Source: Nitratireductor kimnyeongensis (GTDB lineage Bacteria > Pseudomonadota > Alphaproteobacteria > Rhizobiales > Rhizobiaceae). Taken from it: DNA of 64,000 nucleotides. The position numbers were made by a program, and so were the translations under genes. Shown in pieces: positions 9,325 through 18,615 of this stretch. Within the stretch, counting starts at the first letter, position 1; every line of letters begins with the position of its first letter. The notes below the pieces were generated by a model that was given only the letters and a program-made list of their open reading frames with translations, had not been told where the DNA came from and did no database searches. The DNA is taken from positions 1,340,001 to 1,404,000 of the forward strand of contig NZ_CP078143.1 in assembly GCF_019891395.1 (NCBI RefSeq), given 5' to 3'.

Positions 9325-12300
9325 CTACTGCCCCACGATCTCCATGAAGCCCGTCGCCGTACGGGCGGAGAGTTGCGGACGATACATATCCTCAACGCTC
9401 GCCGCGGGATGCGTGTAGACACCCGGCGTCACGGCGCGCACCACATAGGCGAGCCTGAAATTGCCACCGCCGTTTCTATTGAAAGCGGCGATGAAGCGGT
9501 CGTCGCGGAACTCGGTGTGAACCGCATCCGTCTCGCCAAGCCATTCGAAATTCGCCAGATCCGCACTGCCGACAAGGCGCGGATTGTCGATCTCGAAGCC
9601 TGCCGGCAACAAGTCGGACACCAGCACGCGTGAAGGCCAGGCGTTCTGTTCCATCATCTCCAGAACCACCACATAGCGCTCGTTCTGGCGCGCTTCGGAG
9701 ACATTCGCCTCCCTGCCGTCGAGCGTGTAGTAGCGCCGCTCGATGGTGAAACCCTCTCCGCCCGCCGGCAAAGGCTGCTGCGGCGCGGCAACGACTGTCA
9801 TCACCGCATCGACCGGCTCATCCCCCTGATTGGCCACGGTCAGCGGCGCAGCCTCGATCTCCAGTCCCGAGAGCCGCCGCGAGAATGCGCCCTGATGCGC
9901 ATTGCCGTCCACGGTCAGGCTCAGATCGTCGCTTGACTGGCTCAGCGCACGGGCGGCCAAAAGCATCCACGCCTCGTCCTGCGTGCTCGTGTAACGCGTG
10001 TCACCGCGCACATCAGATACCAGATCGATCATCCGCGGGACCAGCGCCGGTTCGGGCCGGCTTTCTGCAGCCAGCGCCAGCATCGCCGCGCCGTCGCGCA
10101 GACGCGATCCATAATCGGAGCGCGCCGTGTAGCGCCCGCTCATGCCCTGAGCGAGACGAAAGGCAGAGGCAAAGCCCCGTTCCGCACGTTCCGCATCGCC
10201 ATAGAGCGCGAGCCCCGCGGCAAGCTGCGCCCGCGCCAGCGGCGTTGAAAACTCATCGAGCCGCGTGTCGAGATAGTAGCGCAGGTCGCCGGCCGAAGCC
10301 TTGCGGTTGCGCGCCAGCACATAGAGCGCGTAGGCGATTTCGCTGCCGCGCGAGGCAACGTCCGTGTCATAGGAGAGTGTGTTCTCGAGGTTCTGCAACG
10401 ACAGGCTCATCGCGGCCTCCGGCACGGCAAAACCCTGTTCACGGGCGCGAGTGAGGAAGTCCGTCACATAAGCGTCGAGCCACAGATCGCCCGATCCCGG
10501 TCCCCAGAGACCGAAACTGCCAGACGAAGACTGGGCGGCAAGAACGCTTGTGATGGCGTCCTCGATGCGCCCCTTGAGCGCCGGATCGTCTTCCAGACCC
10601 GCAGCCTTTGAAAGCTCGCTCACATAGAGCAGCGGCAGCGCGCGGCTCGTCGTCTGCTCCGTGCAGCCATAGGGGTAGCGGTCGAGCGACATCAAAAGTG
10701 CCGGGATGTCGAATCCGTCGGCCCGCGAGATGTTGAGGCTCACCGACGCGTTCTCGGCAAAGCTGTCTTCCAGAAGCGCACCGTCCAGCGTGACACTGCC
10801 GCCATTGGCCGCAAGCGTCACCACGCTGCGGGTAGCAACCGGCATCACGCCGGGCCGCACCGGCAGGGGCACGCTTTTCTCCACGGCAAGCCCGCTCTCA
10901 TGCGCAAGCGCCACCGTCAGCGCACCCTCGCCCGTCTGGTTCGTCGCCGAAATGGGCACGGAGAGCGTGGCCTTGCCGCCCGCTTCAAGCGTCACCGTAT
11001 CGGAGAGCGACCGCAGATCGACGTCGACTGGCCCTTCGCCCGACACCGCAATGCGATAATCGCCGGCAGGGCCATCCGTGTTGGCGATTTCAAGCAGAAG
11101 CCGCGCCTCGTCGCCCGGAGCCAGAAAACGCGGAAGGCTGGTGGTCAGCACAACCGGATCGCGGATGATCACGTCCTTTTGCGCGCTGCCCACACCCTTC
11201 TTCGACCACGCCACCGACATGATGCGAGCGGTACCGTTGAACTGCGGAATGTCGAAGGTGACCACCGCCTTCCCCTCATCATCCACTTTTACGATGCCGG
11301 AAAAGAAGGCGAGCAGCTTCTGCGTTGGCGCACTGCCCGATGTGGTCATGCCGCCGCCATCGCCGCCGGTGCGCAACCGCCCCATCGCGCCGAGCGACCC
11401 ATCGATCAGCCGCCCGTAAATGTCGCGGATCTCGATGCCAAGCATGCGCTGGCCAAAATACCATGCATCTGGTTCCGGCGGCTCGTAGCGCGTGAGGTTG
11501 AGAATGCCCACATCGACTGCCGCGACCGTCACATAGGCCTCTTCGCCCGGTTCCAGCCCGCCAACGCTGACTGGAATGGAGAGGCTCTCATCGGGACGCG
11601 CCTGATCTTCCACGCCGAGATCAACCGGTAGATCACGCGTGCCCGGATCGACCTTGAGCCAGCGCACGCCAATGGCGCGCATGGGCAGGCGGTTGTCGGC
11701 ATCATCGCCGGGGCGGAACAGCGTCGCGGTCACATAGGCCCCGGCCCCGAATGCATCGGTCACGGGAATATCGAGGGTCGCACCCGCTTCCGCAACATTT
11801 GCGGTGTAGGTTTCGATGAGGCTGTCTGCGCCCACCGTGACCAGAACCTCACCGGCAAAGCGCGGCGAGATCCTGAGATGAGCCGTATCCCCCACGGCAT
11901 AGGCGTCGCGGTCGAGCGCCACTTCCAGCCCGTCCGGTGTCTCGGTAGAACCAGCTTCCACATACCAGCCGGAATCGAACGCCACACTGGTGATCGGCCC
12001 ACCCGCCTCGGGGCTTTCCACCTCGAGACGATAGCGCCCCCAGTCCACGGAAACGCCGATCTGCGGCTCGCTGTCGGCCTTCGCGTCCACCGTTCCCTCG
12101 CGCACGAGGCTCGTCGTGGTGATCGGCTCATAGTTCCACGAACCACCCTCGCGATACCACTGATAGTGCCGCTCCACCTTCAGCAGTTTCCATTCAAGGC
12201 CGTCCATGGCGATGCGCTCGCCCTTCGGATCGACCGCGATCACGCGGAAATTCGCCGTCGCTCCCTCGGCAACGCGACCGCCGGTGAATTCCGGCTTCAT

Positions 12301-14787
12301 GCCAATCATCGCACTTTCCGGCTCGACATCGATCTCCAGCGCGCGTTCCACGGCGCGGCCACCGGCCTCGCGCATGCGCACGCTCACCTGCGCTTTCAGA
12401 AGACGCGTGGTCGAAGGCGCGCCATCGAGCGCGACCGGAAACCGCGCCTGCCCCTGCGCATCGGTCTCGGGCAGGCCGGGCAGGGAGACACGCAGCGCCT
12501 CCACGTCCTCTTCATCATCGAGGCCAAAGACATAGCCGGGGAAGGCTTTCCATTCGCGCGTCGGCGCGACCGTCAGTTCGCCTTCAAGCGCAAGCCCCGC
12601 CGCCGGTGCGCCATAGAGATAGCGGCCATCGACGGTCACATCCGTCGCACCACCAACGGGCACGGTCTCATCCGCGCTCGCAAGCTCGAACTCGGTGCGG
12701 TCGGGCACGAAATCCTCGACCAGAAAGTTCTTTTCGGCCAGCGCCGGCTTTTTCGGATCTGCATAGATGCCCAGCGCCCAGGTGCCGCGCATCGCGCTTC
12801 CGGGCAGATCGAGCGCCACCGCATGACCGCCAAGCGCCGCGCCGTCGGAAACGACGCGCCGATGTTCCACGCCATCGGGACGGCGGAAGATGAAGGTCAG
12901 CGGCAAATCCTCCACCGCATCCGAAGCGGGATTGCGCGTGAGCGCACTCGCATGCACCGTTTCACCGGCGCGATAGATGCCGCGCTCCGTCCATGCAAGG
13001 ACGTCAAGCGGACCGGCGGAGGGCCTTCCCGTCACGCCTCGATCCGAAAGGTCGAAGCCCGCGCGTGTCATGTCGAAAAAAACGAAATCTTCCGCGCCGT
13101 TCTCCGCGATGATCGCCGCCGGCGCCAGCCCGGCCGCGCCTCGCGCCAGACCGGGATCGAAACGCGCATGGCCGTCGCCATCGGTCTCCGCCTCACCGAG
13201 GATTTCATTGTTGCGGGCAAGAAGCTTCAGCTTCAGCCCCTCAAGCGGCTCTGCACGCGCCAGAGAGCGTGCGAAGACCGAAAGCCCGTCCGCACCTGCG
13301 AAGGTGGAGAGACCGATATCGGAAACGAGAAACCACTGGGTCGCGCGATTTTCCCAATGTTCGGTCCGGTCGCCTTCGGGCACCGCCGTCATCATGTAAA
13401 TGCCAGGCTTGCGCTCCGGCACCGCCTCATCAATGGGAATGCTGGTGACAATATCCGTGTTGAGTTGAGACTCGATCTCAATGGTGCCTTCGAAGACCGG
13501 CGCGCCCATATCATCGACCACCTCTCTTGCACCATACTGGTTGAGCTGGCGGAGAAACTGCCCCTCGCCCAAAAGTTGTGCCAAAGCGCGCTCACCGACC
13601 CGGTAGACGGAGAGGTTCGCGCTGTCCGCATTGACCGAAACGAACGGAATGCCCCGGCGCGCCGAGGACGGCAGCACGAAATTGTCACCGGTAAAGCGCA
13701 GTGAAGGCGCACGGTCCCGCACGTAGATTTCGAGCGGCACCGGCTCGGCGATCACCTCGCCGATGGCCGCTGGCAGGCCTTGCCGGATGACGATGCGATA
13801 CTGTTCGCCATGCTTCAGGCCACTGACACAGAGTTCCTTGTCGCTGCGGTCAAGCGCAAAGGAGCGCACAGTGTCGACGGTCACATATTGCGCATAATCG
13901 ACGCCATTCTTCACCAGACTTTCGGAAAACTGCACGCAGGCGCGTGGCGTGGCGCTGTCGGAATCGACCGAATGGTCAACCACGCGAAAGCCTTTGCGAC
14001 GCTTGAGGTCGGCATAAGCTTCCTGCACATCGCGCGCCGCTTTAAGCGCAAGGCTCGCCTCATAAGCGCTGAGCGCGGGGCGAAAGAGATTGCGCCGCTC
14101 CAGCGCTGGCGCGAGAACGGCCAGAGCCTGCGCACGGTCATCGGCGCTGCGCGAAAGATTGTAGGCGTTGATCGCCGCTCCAGTGCCCGCACGTTGCAGC
14201 CGATAGGCGTTCATGTTGCCGGCCGGCTGTGCCGCCAAGGCGGCACGCGCGAGCTGAGACCAAAGCTTGGTGTCTTTCGGCTCCATGACGAGCGCAGTGG
14301 AGAAGGCTTTCATCGCATTGAGCGGGTCACCGTTTGCAAGCGCCTGCACCCCGGCAGAACTCAATCGCACAAGTCCGGCATTCTCGGGGCGCGGGGTGCG
14401 CAAGACCTCGGCGCGGTAATCGTCCGCCTCGCGCTGAATGTGATCGGGCACGAAACGCAACGCAGGCGGCGCTCCGATATCGGGTGCGTCTCCACTGGCC
14501 ACAACCTTGCCGGCCACCGCACCGTCAAACCCGTTGAGCCGGTTGAAGTCCGACTTCAGAAAGCACCATTGCGCGCTGGTATTGTAGGTAAAGGCCCGGC
14601 ATTGCGGATCGGCAAGACAGACCGCCTTGCACTGATCGAGCGTCACATCCTTCTCGGTGCGCAAATCAAAGCCGAAATAATCGGCATTCTCGCTGGTCAC
14701 GATCCGGCGTGCATCCTGCGCGGCAGCCAAAGCTGCAAATCCGAAAAGAAAGACAAAGAACAGGGAGAGTCCGCGTGCCCCAAACAT
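9325..14787 (-). CDS. Bacterial alpha-2-macroglobulin with N-terminal PAN/Apple domain
   Basis: An 1820-residue periplasmic protease-trapping protein. A signal peptide (hydrophobic LSLFFVFLFGFAALAAAQ) leads into a cysteine-rich PAN/Apple-like domain (about residues 30-80, with CKAVCLADPQCRAFTYNT). The macroglobulin MG domains follow. The thioester motif YGCTEQ, with Cys near 1375, sits at the start of the helical thioester domain; cleavage by an attacking protease exposes the thioester, which then traps it. Two ATGs compete: 14793 touches the GGAGG box, whereas 14787 is 6 bp from it, so 14787 is chosen. It forms a two-gene operon with pbpC and is preceded by a strong inverted repeat. Confidence 0.95.
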   Translation of the reverse strand: MFGARGLSLFFVFLFGFAALAAAQDARRIVTSENADYFGFDLRTEKDVTLDQCKAVCLADPQCRAFTYNTSAQWCFLKSDFNRLNGFDGAVAGKVVASGDAPDIGAPPALRFVPDHIQREADDYRAEVLRTPRPENAGLVRLSSAGVQALANGDPLNAMKAFSTALVMEPKDTKLWSQLARAALAAQPAGNMNAYRLQRAGTGAAINAYNLSRSADDRAQALAVLAPALERRNLFRPALSAYEASLALKAARDVQEAYADLKRRKGFRVVDHSVDSDSATPRACVQFSESLVKNGVDYAQYVTVDTVRSFALDRSDKELCVSGLKHGEQYRIVIRQGLPAAIGEVIAEPVPLEIYVRDRAPSLRFTGDNFVLPSSARRGIPFVSVNADSANLSVYRVGERALAQLLGEGQFLRQLNQYGAREVVDDMGAPVFEGTIEIESQLNTDIVTSIPIDEAVPERKPGIYMMTAVPEGDRTEHWENRATQWFLVSDIGLSTFAGADGLSVFARSLARAEPLEGLKLKLLARNNEILGEAETDGDGHARFDPGLARGAAGLAPAAIIAENGAEDFVFFDMTRAGFDLSDRGVTGRPSAGPLDVLAWTERGIYRAGETVHASALTRNPASDAVEDLPLTFIFRRPDGVEHRRVVSDGAALGGHAVALDLPGSAMRGTWALGIYADPKKPALAEKNFLVEDFVPDRTEFELASADETVPVGGATDVTVDGRYLYGAPAAGLALEGELTVAPTREWKAFPGYVFGLDDEEDVEALRVSLPGLPETDAQGQARFPVALDGAPSTTRLLKAQVSVRMREAGGRAVERALEIDVEPESAMIGMKPEFTGGRVAEGATANFRVIAVDPKGERIAMDGLEWKLLKVERHYQWYREGGSWNYEPITTTSLVREGTVDAKADSEPQIGVSVDWGRYRLEVESPEAGGPITSVAFDSGWYVEAGSTETPDGLEVALDRDAYAVGDTAHLRISPRFAGEVLVTVGADSLIETYTANVAEAGATLDIPVTDAFGAGAYVTATLFRPGDDADNRLPMRAIGVRWLKVDPGTRDLPVDLGVEDQARPDESLSIPVSVGGLEPGEEAYVTVAAVDVGILNLTRYEPPEPDAWYFGQRMLGIEIRDIYGRLIDGSLGAMGRLRTGGDGGGMTTSGSAPTQKLLAFFSGIVKVDDEGKAVVTFDIPQFNGTARIMSVAWSKKGVGSAQKDVIIRDPVVLTTSLPRFLAPGDEARLLLEIANTDGPAGDYRIAVSGEGPVDVDLRSLSDTVTLEAGGKATLSVPISATNQTGEGALTVALAHESGLAVEKSVPLPVRPGVMPVATRSVVTLAANGGSVTLDGALLEDSFAENASVSLNISRADGFDIPALLMSLDRYPYGCTEQTTSRALPLLYVSELSKAAGLEDDPALKGRIEDAITSVLAAQSSSGSFGLWGPGSGDLWLDAYVTDFLTRAREQGFAVPEAAMSLSLQNLENTLSYDTDVASRGSEIAYALYVLARNRKASAGDLRYYLDTRLDEFSTPLARAQLAAGLALYGDAERAERGFASAFRLAQGMSGRYTARSDYGSRLRDGAAMLALAAESRPEPALVPRMIDLVSDVRGDTRYTSTQDEAWMLLAARALSQSSDDLSLTVDGNAHQGAFSRRLSGLEIEAAPLTVANQGDEPVDAVMTVVAAPQQPLPAGGEGFTIERRYYTLDGREANVSEARQNERYVVVLEMMEQNAWPSRVLVSDLLPAGFEIDNPRLVGSADLANFEWLGETDAVHTEFRDDRFIAAFNRNGGGNFRLAYVVRAVTPGVYTHPAASVEDMYRPQLSARTATGFMEIVGQ

Positions 14788-14805
14788 GGCCATCCTCCAG
14801 GCGCT

Positions 14806-14831
14806 GCCGATATCGTCGCAACGATATTGGC
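14806..14831 (-). promoter_or_regulatory. Inverted repeat in the leader of the alpha-2-macroglobulin gene
   Basis: GCCGATATCGT (14806-14816) and ACGATATTGGC (14821-14831) are 11-base arms with one mismatch around the tetraloop CGCA, 19 bp upstream of the chosen start. It may be an operator for an envelope-stress regulator or an mRNA leader stem. A TTGACT -35-like hexamer on the minus strand lies a little further upstream (near 14850). The regulator is not identifiable from the window. Confidence 0.5.
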
Positions 14832-14879
14832 GCAGCCTTGTAAAAGCCAGTCAACAGGCCCGGAGAATTATCGCTTCCC

Positions 14880-15653
14880 TTATAGTCCCTTCGGATGGGT
14901 CATGAACTCTTCAATGATCTCTTGCGGCGGTTTCACGAAATCCGAGGTGCGGCTGACCCCAAGGCCCGTCAGTGCCTTCAGCTTCACCGCCATCTCCGCC
15001 AGTTTCACGACGATCGGAATGCCGTTGATCACAGGCGCGCCATCCACCCGATGTGCCTGCAATTGAGAGAACAAAAGCATGGGGATGCCGCCACCGGGGA
15101 TCAGCACATCCACACCGTCGCGCACCAATGGCCGCGCCTGCTCCTCGAACAGGGCGCGCACCGTCTCAAGCCGCTCATCGGAGCCGAAGGCGGCAAGGAT
15201 CTGCCCCGGCTCGAAATCCATGGCGTGCACGCCGGTCACCCGCTCTCTCAAACCGTATTTGCCGATCTGGTGGTGAAACCAGGGAATGTAGCGGCGGTTG
15301 ATGGTGACGATGCCCGAGCGCTGGCCAAGCTGGCAGGCATGCAGCATGGACGCCTCGCCCATGCCCAGCACCGGAATATCGACCACCGACCGCGCCTCAT
15401 AGAGGCCTGCATCCTGAAAATGGCCGATGATGAAGGCGTCATAGCCCTCGCGCTCGGCCCGCACCGCATTGCAGATCACCTCCCGCGCGCAGCGAAACTC
15501 CACGATGGCGTGGGCATAGCTGTCATGCGGGGTGATGCCCTTGATATCGATCTCGGTGCCGGGATCGACAATCGCATCGAGATGCTTTCTGAGTTCATCC
15601 CAGTAACCCGCGCCATTCTCGTAATCGACATAGCTCTGATACCAGATCTTCAT
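14880..15653 (-). CDS. Asp/Glu/hydantoin racemase-family protein lacking both catalytic cysteines
   Basis: A 257-residue protein of the Asp/Glu racemase fold. Active members use a pair of cysteines, one in a CFxDPGL-like segment and one in LGCAGM. Here the corresponding segments read GHFQDAGL and LIPGGGIPM, so both cysteines are replaced (His and Gly). Cys residues elsewhere (for example in HACQLG) are not at the catalytic positions. The protein may therefore catalyse other chemistry (isomerase, decarboxylase or lyase-like) or bind ligand only. It starts 4 bp after the TRAP large permease gene and is the last gene of the leftward operon, so it probably acts on the imported substrate or a derivative. 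Confidence 0.75.
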   Translation of the reverse strand: MKIWYQSYVDYENGAGYWDELRKHLDAIVDPGTEIDIKGITPHDSYAHAIVEFRCAREVICNAVRAEREGYDAFIIGHFQDAGLYEARSVVDIPVLGMGEASMLHACQLGQRSGIVTINRRYIPWFHHQIGKYGLRERVTGVHAMDFEPGQILAAFGSDERLETVRALFEEQARPLVRDGVDVLIPGGGIPMLLFSQLQAHRVDGAPVINGIPIVVKLAEMAVKLKALTGLGVSRTSDFVKPPQEIIEEFMTHPKGL

Positions 15654-15657
15654 GCGG

Positions 15658-16974
15658 TCAGCTCCTGATGAGGCCCGGCAGCCAGAGGGCCAGTTGCGGG
15701 AATAGCGCCAGCAAGACCACCAGCAAAAGCGTGCAGGCGATGTAGGGCAGCGCGGCCCGCGCCACCTGCCCGATGGTCGTGCCGGCCGGGCTCACGCCAA
15801 CCATGACGAAAAGCAGAAGGCCGAAGGGCGGGGTTGCTAGGCTTAGCTCCAGCGCCAGAAGCATCACCACGCCGAACCAGATCTGATCGAACCCGTAGAG
15901 TGCCACCAGCGGCATGAAGATCGGCAGTGTCAGCATCATGATCGAAAGCTGATCCATGAACATGCCGAGAAGCAGAAGCACCAGGAACATGATGGCAAGC
16001 ACCACATAGGCGTTGAGCTCGAAACTGGTGGCAAACGCGATCAGCCCGGAGGAAGCACCGGAGAAGGCCAGTATCTGCGAAAAGGTCGTGGAGCCCACAA
16101 TGATCATCAGCATCATGGCCGAGACTTTCAGCGTGCCGGTGAGTGAACGAACGACGGCCTCCCAGCTCAGCGTGCGATAGCAGGCCGCGAGCACCACCAC
16201 CGACAGCGCCCCGAACGCGGCGGATTCGGTCGGGGTCGCCCAGCCGAGCAGGATGAGCCCGACCACGGCAAAGACCACGATGCCCATGGGCAGCACGTCG
16301 ACAGCAAGCGCCCGAACGATCTCGGAGACGCTCGCCCGTTCCGCCGCATACCCGGGTGCCGCGTCGGGATCGAGTGCGATCTGGATGCGGATCGTCGCAA
16401 GGAACATGAGCGCCAGAACGAGGCCGGGTACCAGACCCGCGATCAGCAGGGCACCGACATCGATCCGCGCCAACGATCCGAGCAGCACGGCCAGCGAAGA
16501 TGGCGGAATGATCATGGCCAGACCGCCCGTCGCCAGGATCGGTCCCATGATCATGTGCGGTTTGTATCCGCGCTTGATCATGTCGGGCATTAGTGTCGTG
16601 CCGAGCATCGCCGTGTTGGCCATTGAGGAGCCCGACAGGGTGGCGAAGATCGTGCCGCCGCCCACTGTCAGATAGGAAAGCCGCCCCTTGATGCCGCCAA
16701 AACACTTGTCGAGCGCATCGAAAACACGAATGGCAAGCCCCGTGTGAAACAGAAGCTCGCCCATGATGAGAAAAAGCGGCACCGGCACCAGCGCGAAACT
16801 TGTCACCGATGTGGTGGCATTGGCGACCAGCTGATCGATGCCGATCATGCCACCCATGAAAATGACAACACCGACAATGTTGATCGCCAGAAAGGCAATC
16901 GCCACCGGCATGCCGAAGAACATCAGTGCAAGCAGCCCGCCGATCATGAGGAGTGTGGCTTCATACCAGGCCAT
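15658..16974 (-). CDS. TRAP transporter large permease (DctM type), system 1
   Basis: A 438-residue inner-membrane protein with about a dozen hydrophobic segments. Segments such as PVAIAFLAINIVG, FATLSGSSMANTAMLG and MIIPPSSLAVLLG are characteristic of DctM/SiaM. It drives sodium- or proton-coupled uptake of a substrate, usually a carboxylate, presented by the periplasmic binding protein. Its start codon overlaps the stop of the small permease gene (ATGA). The binding protein lies just upstream, so a complete TRAP system is encoded. Confidence 0.95.
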   Translation of the reverse strand: MAWYEATLLMIGGLLALMFFGMPVAIAFLAINIVGVVIFMGGMIGIDQLVANATTSVTSFALVPVPLFLIMGELLFHTGLAIRVFDALDKCFGGIKGRLSYLTVGGGTIFATLSGSSMANTAMLGTTLMPDMIKRGYKPHMIMGPILATGGLAMIIPPSSLAVLLGSLARIDVGALLIAGLVPGLVLALMFLATIRIQIALDPDAAPGYAAERASVSEIVRALAVDVLPMGIVVFAVVGLILLGWATPTESAAFGALSVVVLAACYRTLSWEAVVRSLTGTLKVSAMMLMIIVGSTTFSQILAFSGASSGLIAFATSFELNAYVVLAIMFLVLLLLGMFMDQLSIMMLTLPIFMPLVALYGFDQIWFGVVMLLALELSLATPPFGLLLFVMVGVSPAGTTIGQVARAALPYIACTLLLVVLLALFPQLALWLPGLIRS

Positions 16975-17471
16975 CAGTGCGCTCCCCCGCTGCCTGTATA
17001 GGTTTCGCCCCGCACCAGCATGCGCAGGAACTCCAGCGCCATCAGGCCGAAGCCTACGGAAAGCATGGCGTAGAGAACCCAGGAGGGAATGTTGATGGAG
17101 CGCATATCGACCGCGCGCGATTGAACCATCTCAAGTCCCACTGCCGCCGAACGCCAACACAGAAGACCAAGCGTGAGGATGGCGAGCACCAGAACGACCC
17201 GCCCGGCCAGCACCCGCAACGTTTCAGGCATCGCTCCGATGAAGGAAGCAATGGCCACATGGCCGTTGTTGCGCACCAGCCAGGGTGCCGCCGCCATGGT
17301 GGAGAAAAGCATCACATACTCAACGATGGCGCTGGTCGACTGGAACGGGCGAAACCCGGTGTTGCGCAAGACAACATCGACAATGATGGCGAGCGAAATG
17401 AAGACGAGACTGGCGGCGCCCAGCACGGCCAGCCCGGTTATGACCCGGTTGTAGAGACGTATCAGAAACAT
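16974..17471 (-). CDS. TRAP transporter small permease (DctQ type), system 1
   Basis: A 165-residue protein with four hydrophobic helices, the DctQ pattern, including VVLRNTGFRPFQSTSAIVEY. It docks with the large permease in the inner membrane. Its stop overlaps the start of the large-permease gene, and it follows the binding-protein gene by 57 bp, so translation of the pair is probably coupled. Confidence 0.92.
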   Translation of the reverse strand: MFLIRLYNRVITGLAVLGAASLVFISLAIIVDVVLRNTGFRPFQSTSAIVEYVMLFSTMAAAPWLVRNNGHVAIASFIGAMPETLRVLAGRVVLVLAILTLGLLCWRSAAVGLEMVQSRAVDMRSINIPSWVLYAMLSVGFGLMALEFLRMLVRGETYTGSGGAH

Positions 17472-17528
17472 GGCGCGCGGCTTTTCAAAGCGAGTGTGGC
17501 GGGAGCCGAGGCCCCCGCCAATACGGGA

Positions 17529-18542
17529 TCAACGATCGTAATAGGCTTCGCGCAATGCGTCGTAATATTCCGATCCGGAATCCTTCATCCGCTTCCAGGC
17601 GCTGTCATAGGCCAGATCAAGGAACTTCGCCTCTGCCTCCCCCTCAAGCGTGATCACTTCCATGCCGTTCTCACGAACCGCCTTGTCTGTCTCCTCGATC
17701 ACCTTCTGGAAGTTCTCATAGGAAGTCTTTTCATACTCGGCGGCAGCGTCGTTGATGACCTTCTTGGCCTCATCGCTCAGGCCATCCCATTTGGCCGGGT
17801 TCACCACGACGGCAAGATCCGTCTGGAAGAAACCCGGATCAATGCGGTAGCGCAGGAACTTGTCCCAGGAGAGATCCCGAATGCCGACAATGGGCCAGCC
17901 CGAACCGTCAAACGTGCTGCGCTCCAGACCGGTATAGACGTCCGGCACCGGGACGGAGACCGGGATTGCGCCCAGCGCTTCAAAGAACGAATTGTAAATC
18001 GGCTGCGAACGGATGCGCTGACCGTCGAGATCGATGCCGCCATCGTCGGTTCGCTTTGGCTCGTTGATCGTGTAGATATAGAACTTCACACCCGTATCGA
18101 GGTGCGCCAAAAGGTTCACGCCGAGCTTCTTGGAAAAGGCTTCCTGCATGATGCCGAAGCCGCCGTTCTCACGCGCCTTCGCCGCCGTCACGGTTGAGCC
18201 GACCCAGGCATCCGCCTCCGGCATCGTGCCGAGATAATAGGAGGCGGGGCCATACTGCATGTCGACGACACCGCGGCGCACGGCATCCACCTGCTGGTTC
18301 GGCGGAAACATTTCCGGCCCGCCCGCATAGTTGATCTGGATGACACCCTTGCCGCGCTCGTTCACGAGGTCGACAAAACCCTTGAAGCTTTGCGAGAAGG
18401 CGAGCGACTGCGGGAAGGCGGAAATCGCCTTCAGCGTTTCTTCCGCGCTGGCCTGTCCGGTAAAGGCGATGCTGGTCAGCGCCGTGGCAAAAAGGCCGTT
18501 TCTGATGGTCCTTGCGATCGATCTGGTCGTGGCTTGGTTCAT
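17529..18542 (-). CDS. TRAP transporter substrate-binding protein (DctP type), system 1
   Basis: A 337-residue periplasmic protein. The N-terminal signal peptide ends near GQASAEETLKA. The family landmarks are a GGPEMFPPNQQVDAVRRGVVD segment and an Arg in QRIRSQPIYN that usually salt-bridges a substrate carboxylate. The YxxLERSTFDGSGWP stretch aligns with the DctP core. A carboxylate is the likely ligand; its identity is not readable. It lies 73 bp after the hydroxyacyl-CoA dehydrogenase gene with AGAGAGG near the start. It is the second binding protein in this operon. Confidence 0.93.
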   Translation of the reverse strand: MNQATTRSIARTIRNGLFATALTSIAFTGQASAEETLKAISAFPQSLAFSQSFKGFVDLVNERGKGVIQINYAGGPEMFPPNQQVDAVRRGVVDMQYGPASYYLGTMPEADAWVGSTVTAAKARENGGFGIMQEAFSKKLGVNLLAHLDTGVKFYIYTINEPKRTDDGGIDLDGQRIRSQPIYNSFFEALGAIPVSVPVPDVYTGLERSTFDGSGWPIVGIRDLSWDKFLRYRIDPGFFQTDLAVVVNPAKWDGLSDEAKKVINDAAAEYEKTSYENFQKVIEETDKAVRENGMEVITLEGEAEAKFLDLAYDSAWKRMKDSGSEYYDALREAYYDR

Positions 18543-18615
18543 TTTTTAGTCCTCTCTGGTTGTCCGGGCTTGTTCCACCCGGTTTTGGTTTCAACTGCTC
18601 CCTAGGGTTCTGACC

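Noticed and set aside
7717..9633. 638-codon plus-strand frame opposite pbpC
   Set aside because: Arg/His/Pro-rich composition without recognisable motifs, lying entirely against a clear pbpC.
11878..13704. 608-codon plus-strand frame opposite the alpha-2-macroglobulin gene
   Set aside because: Antisense shadow with low-complexity basic composition; no ribosome-binding site or family motif.
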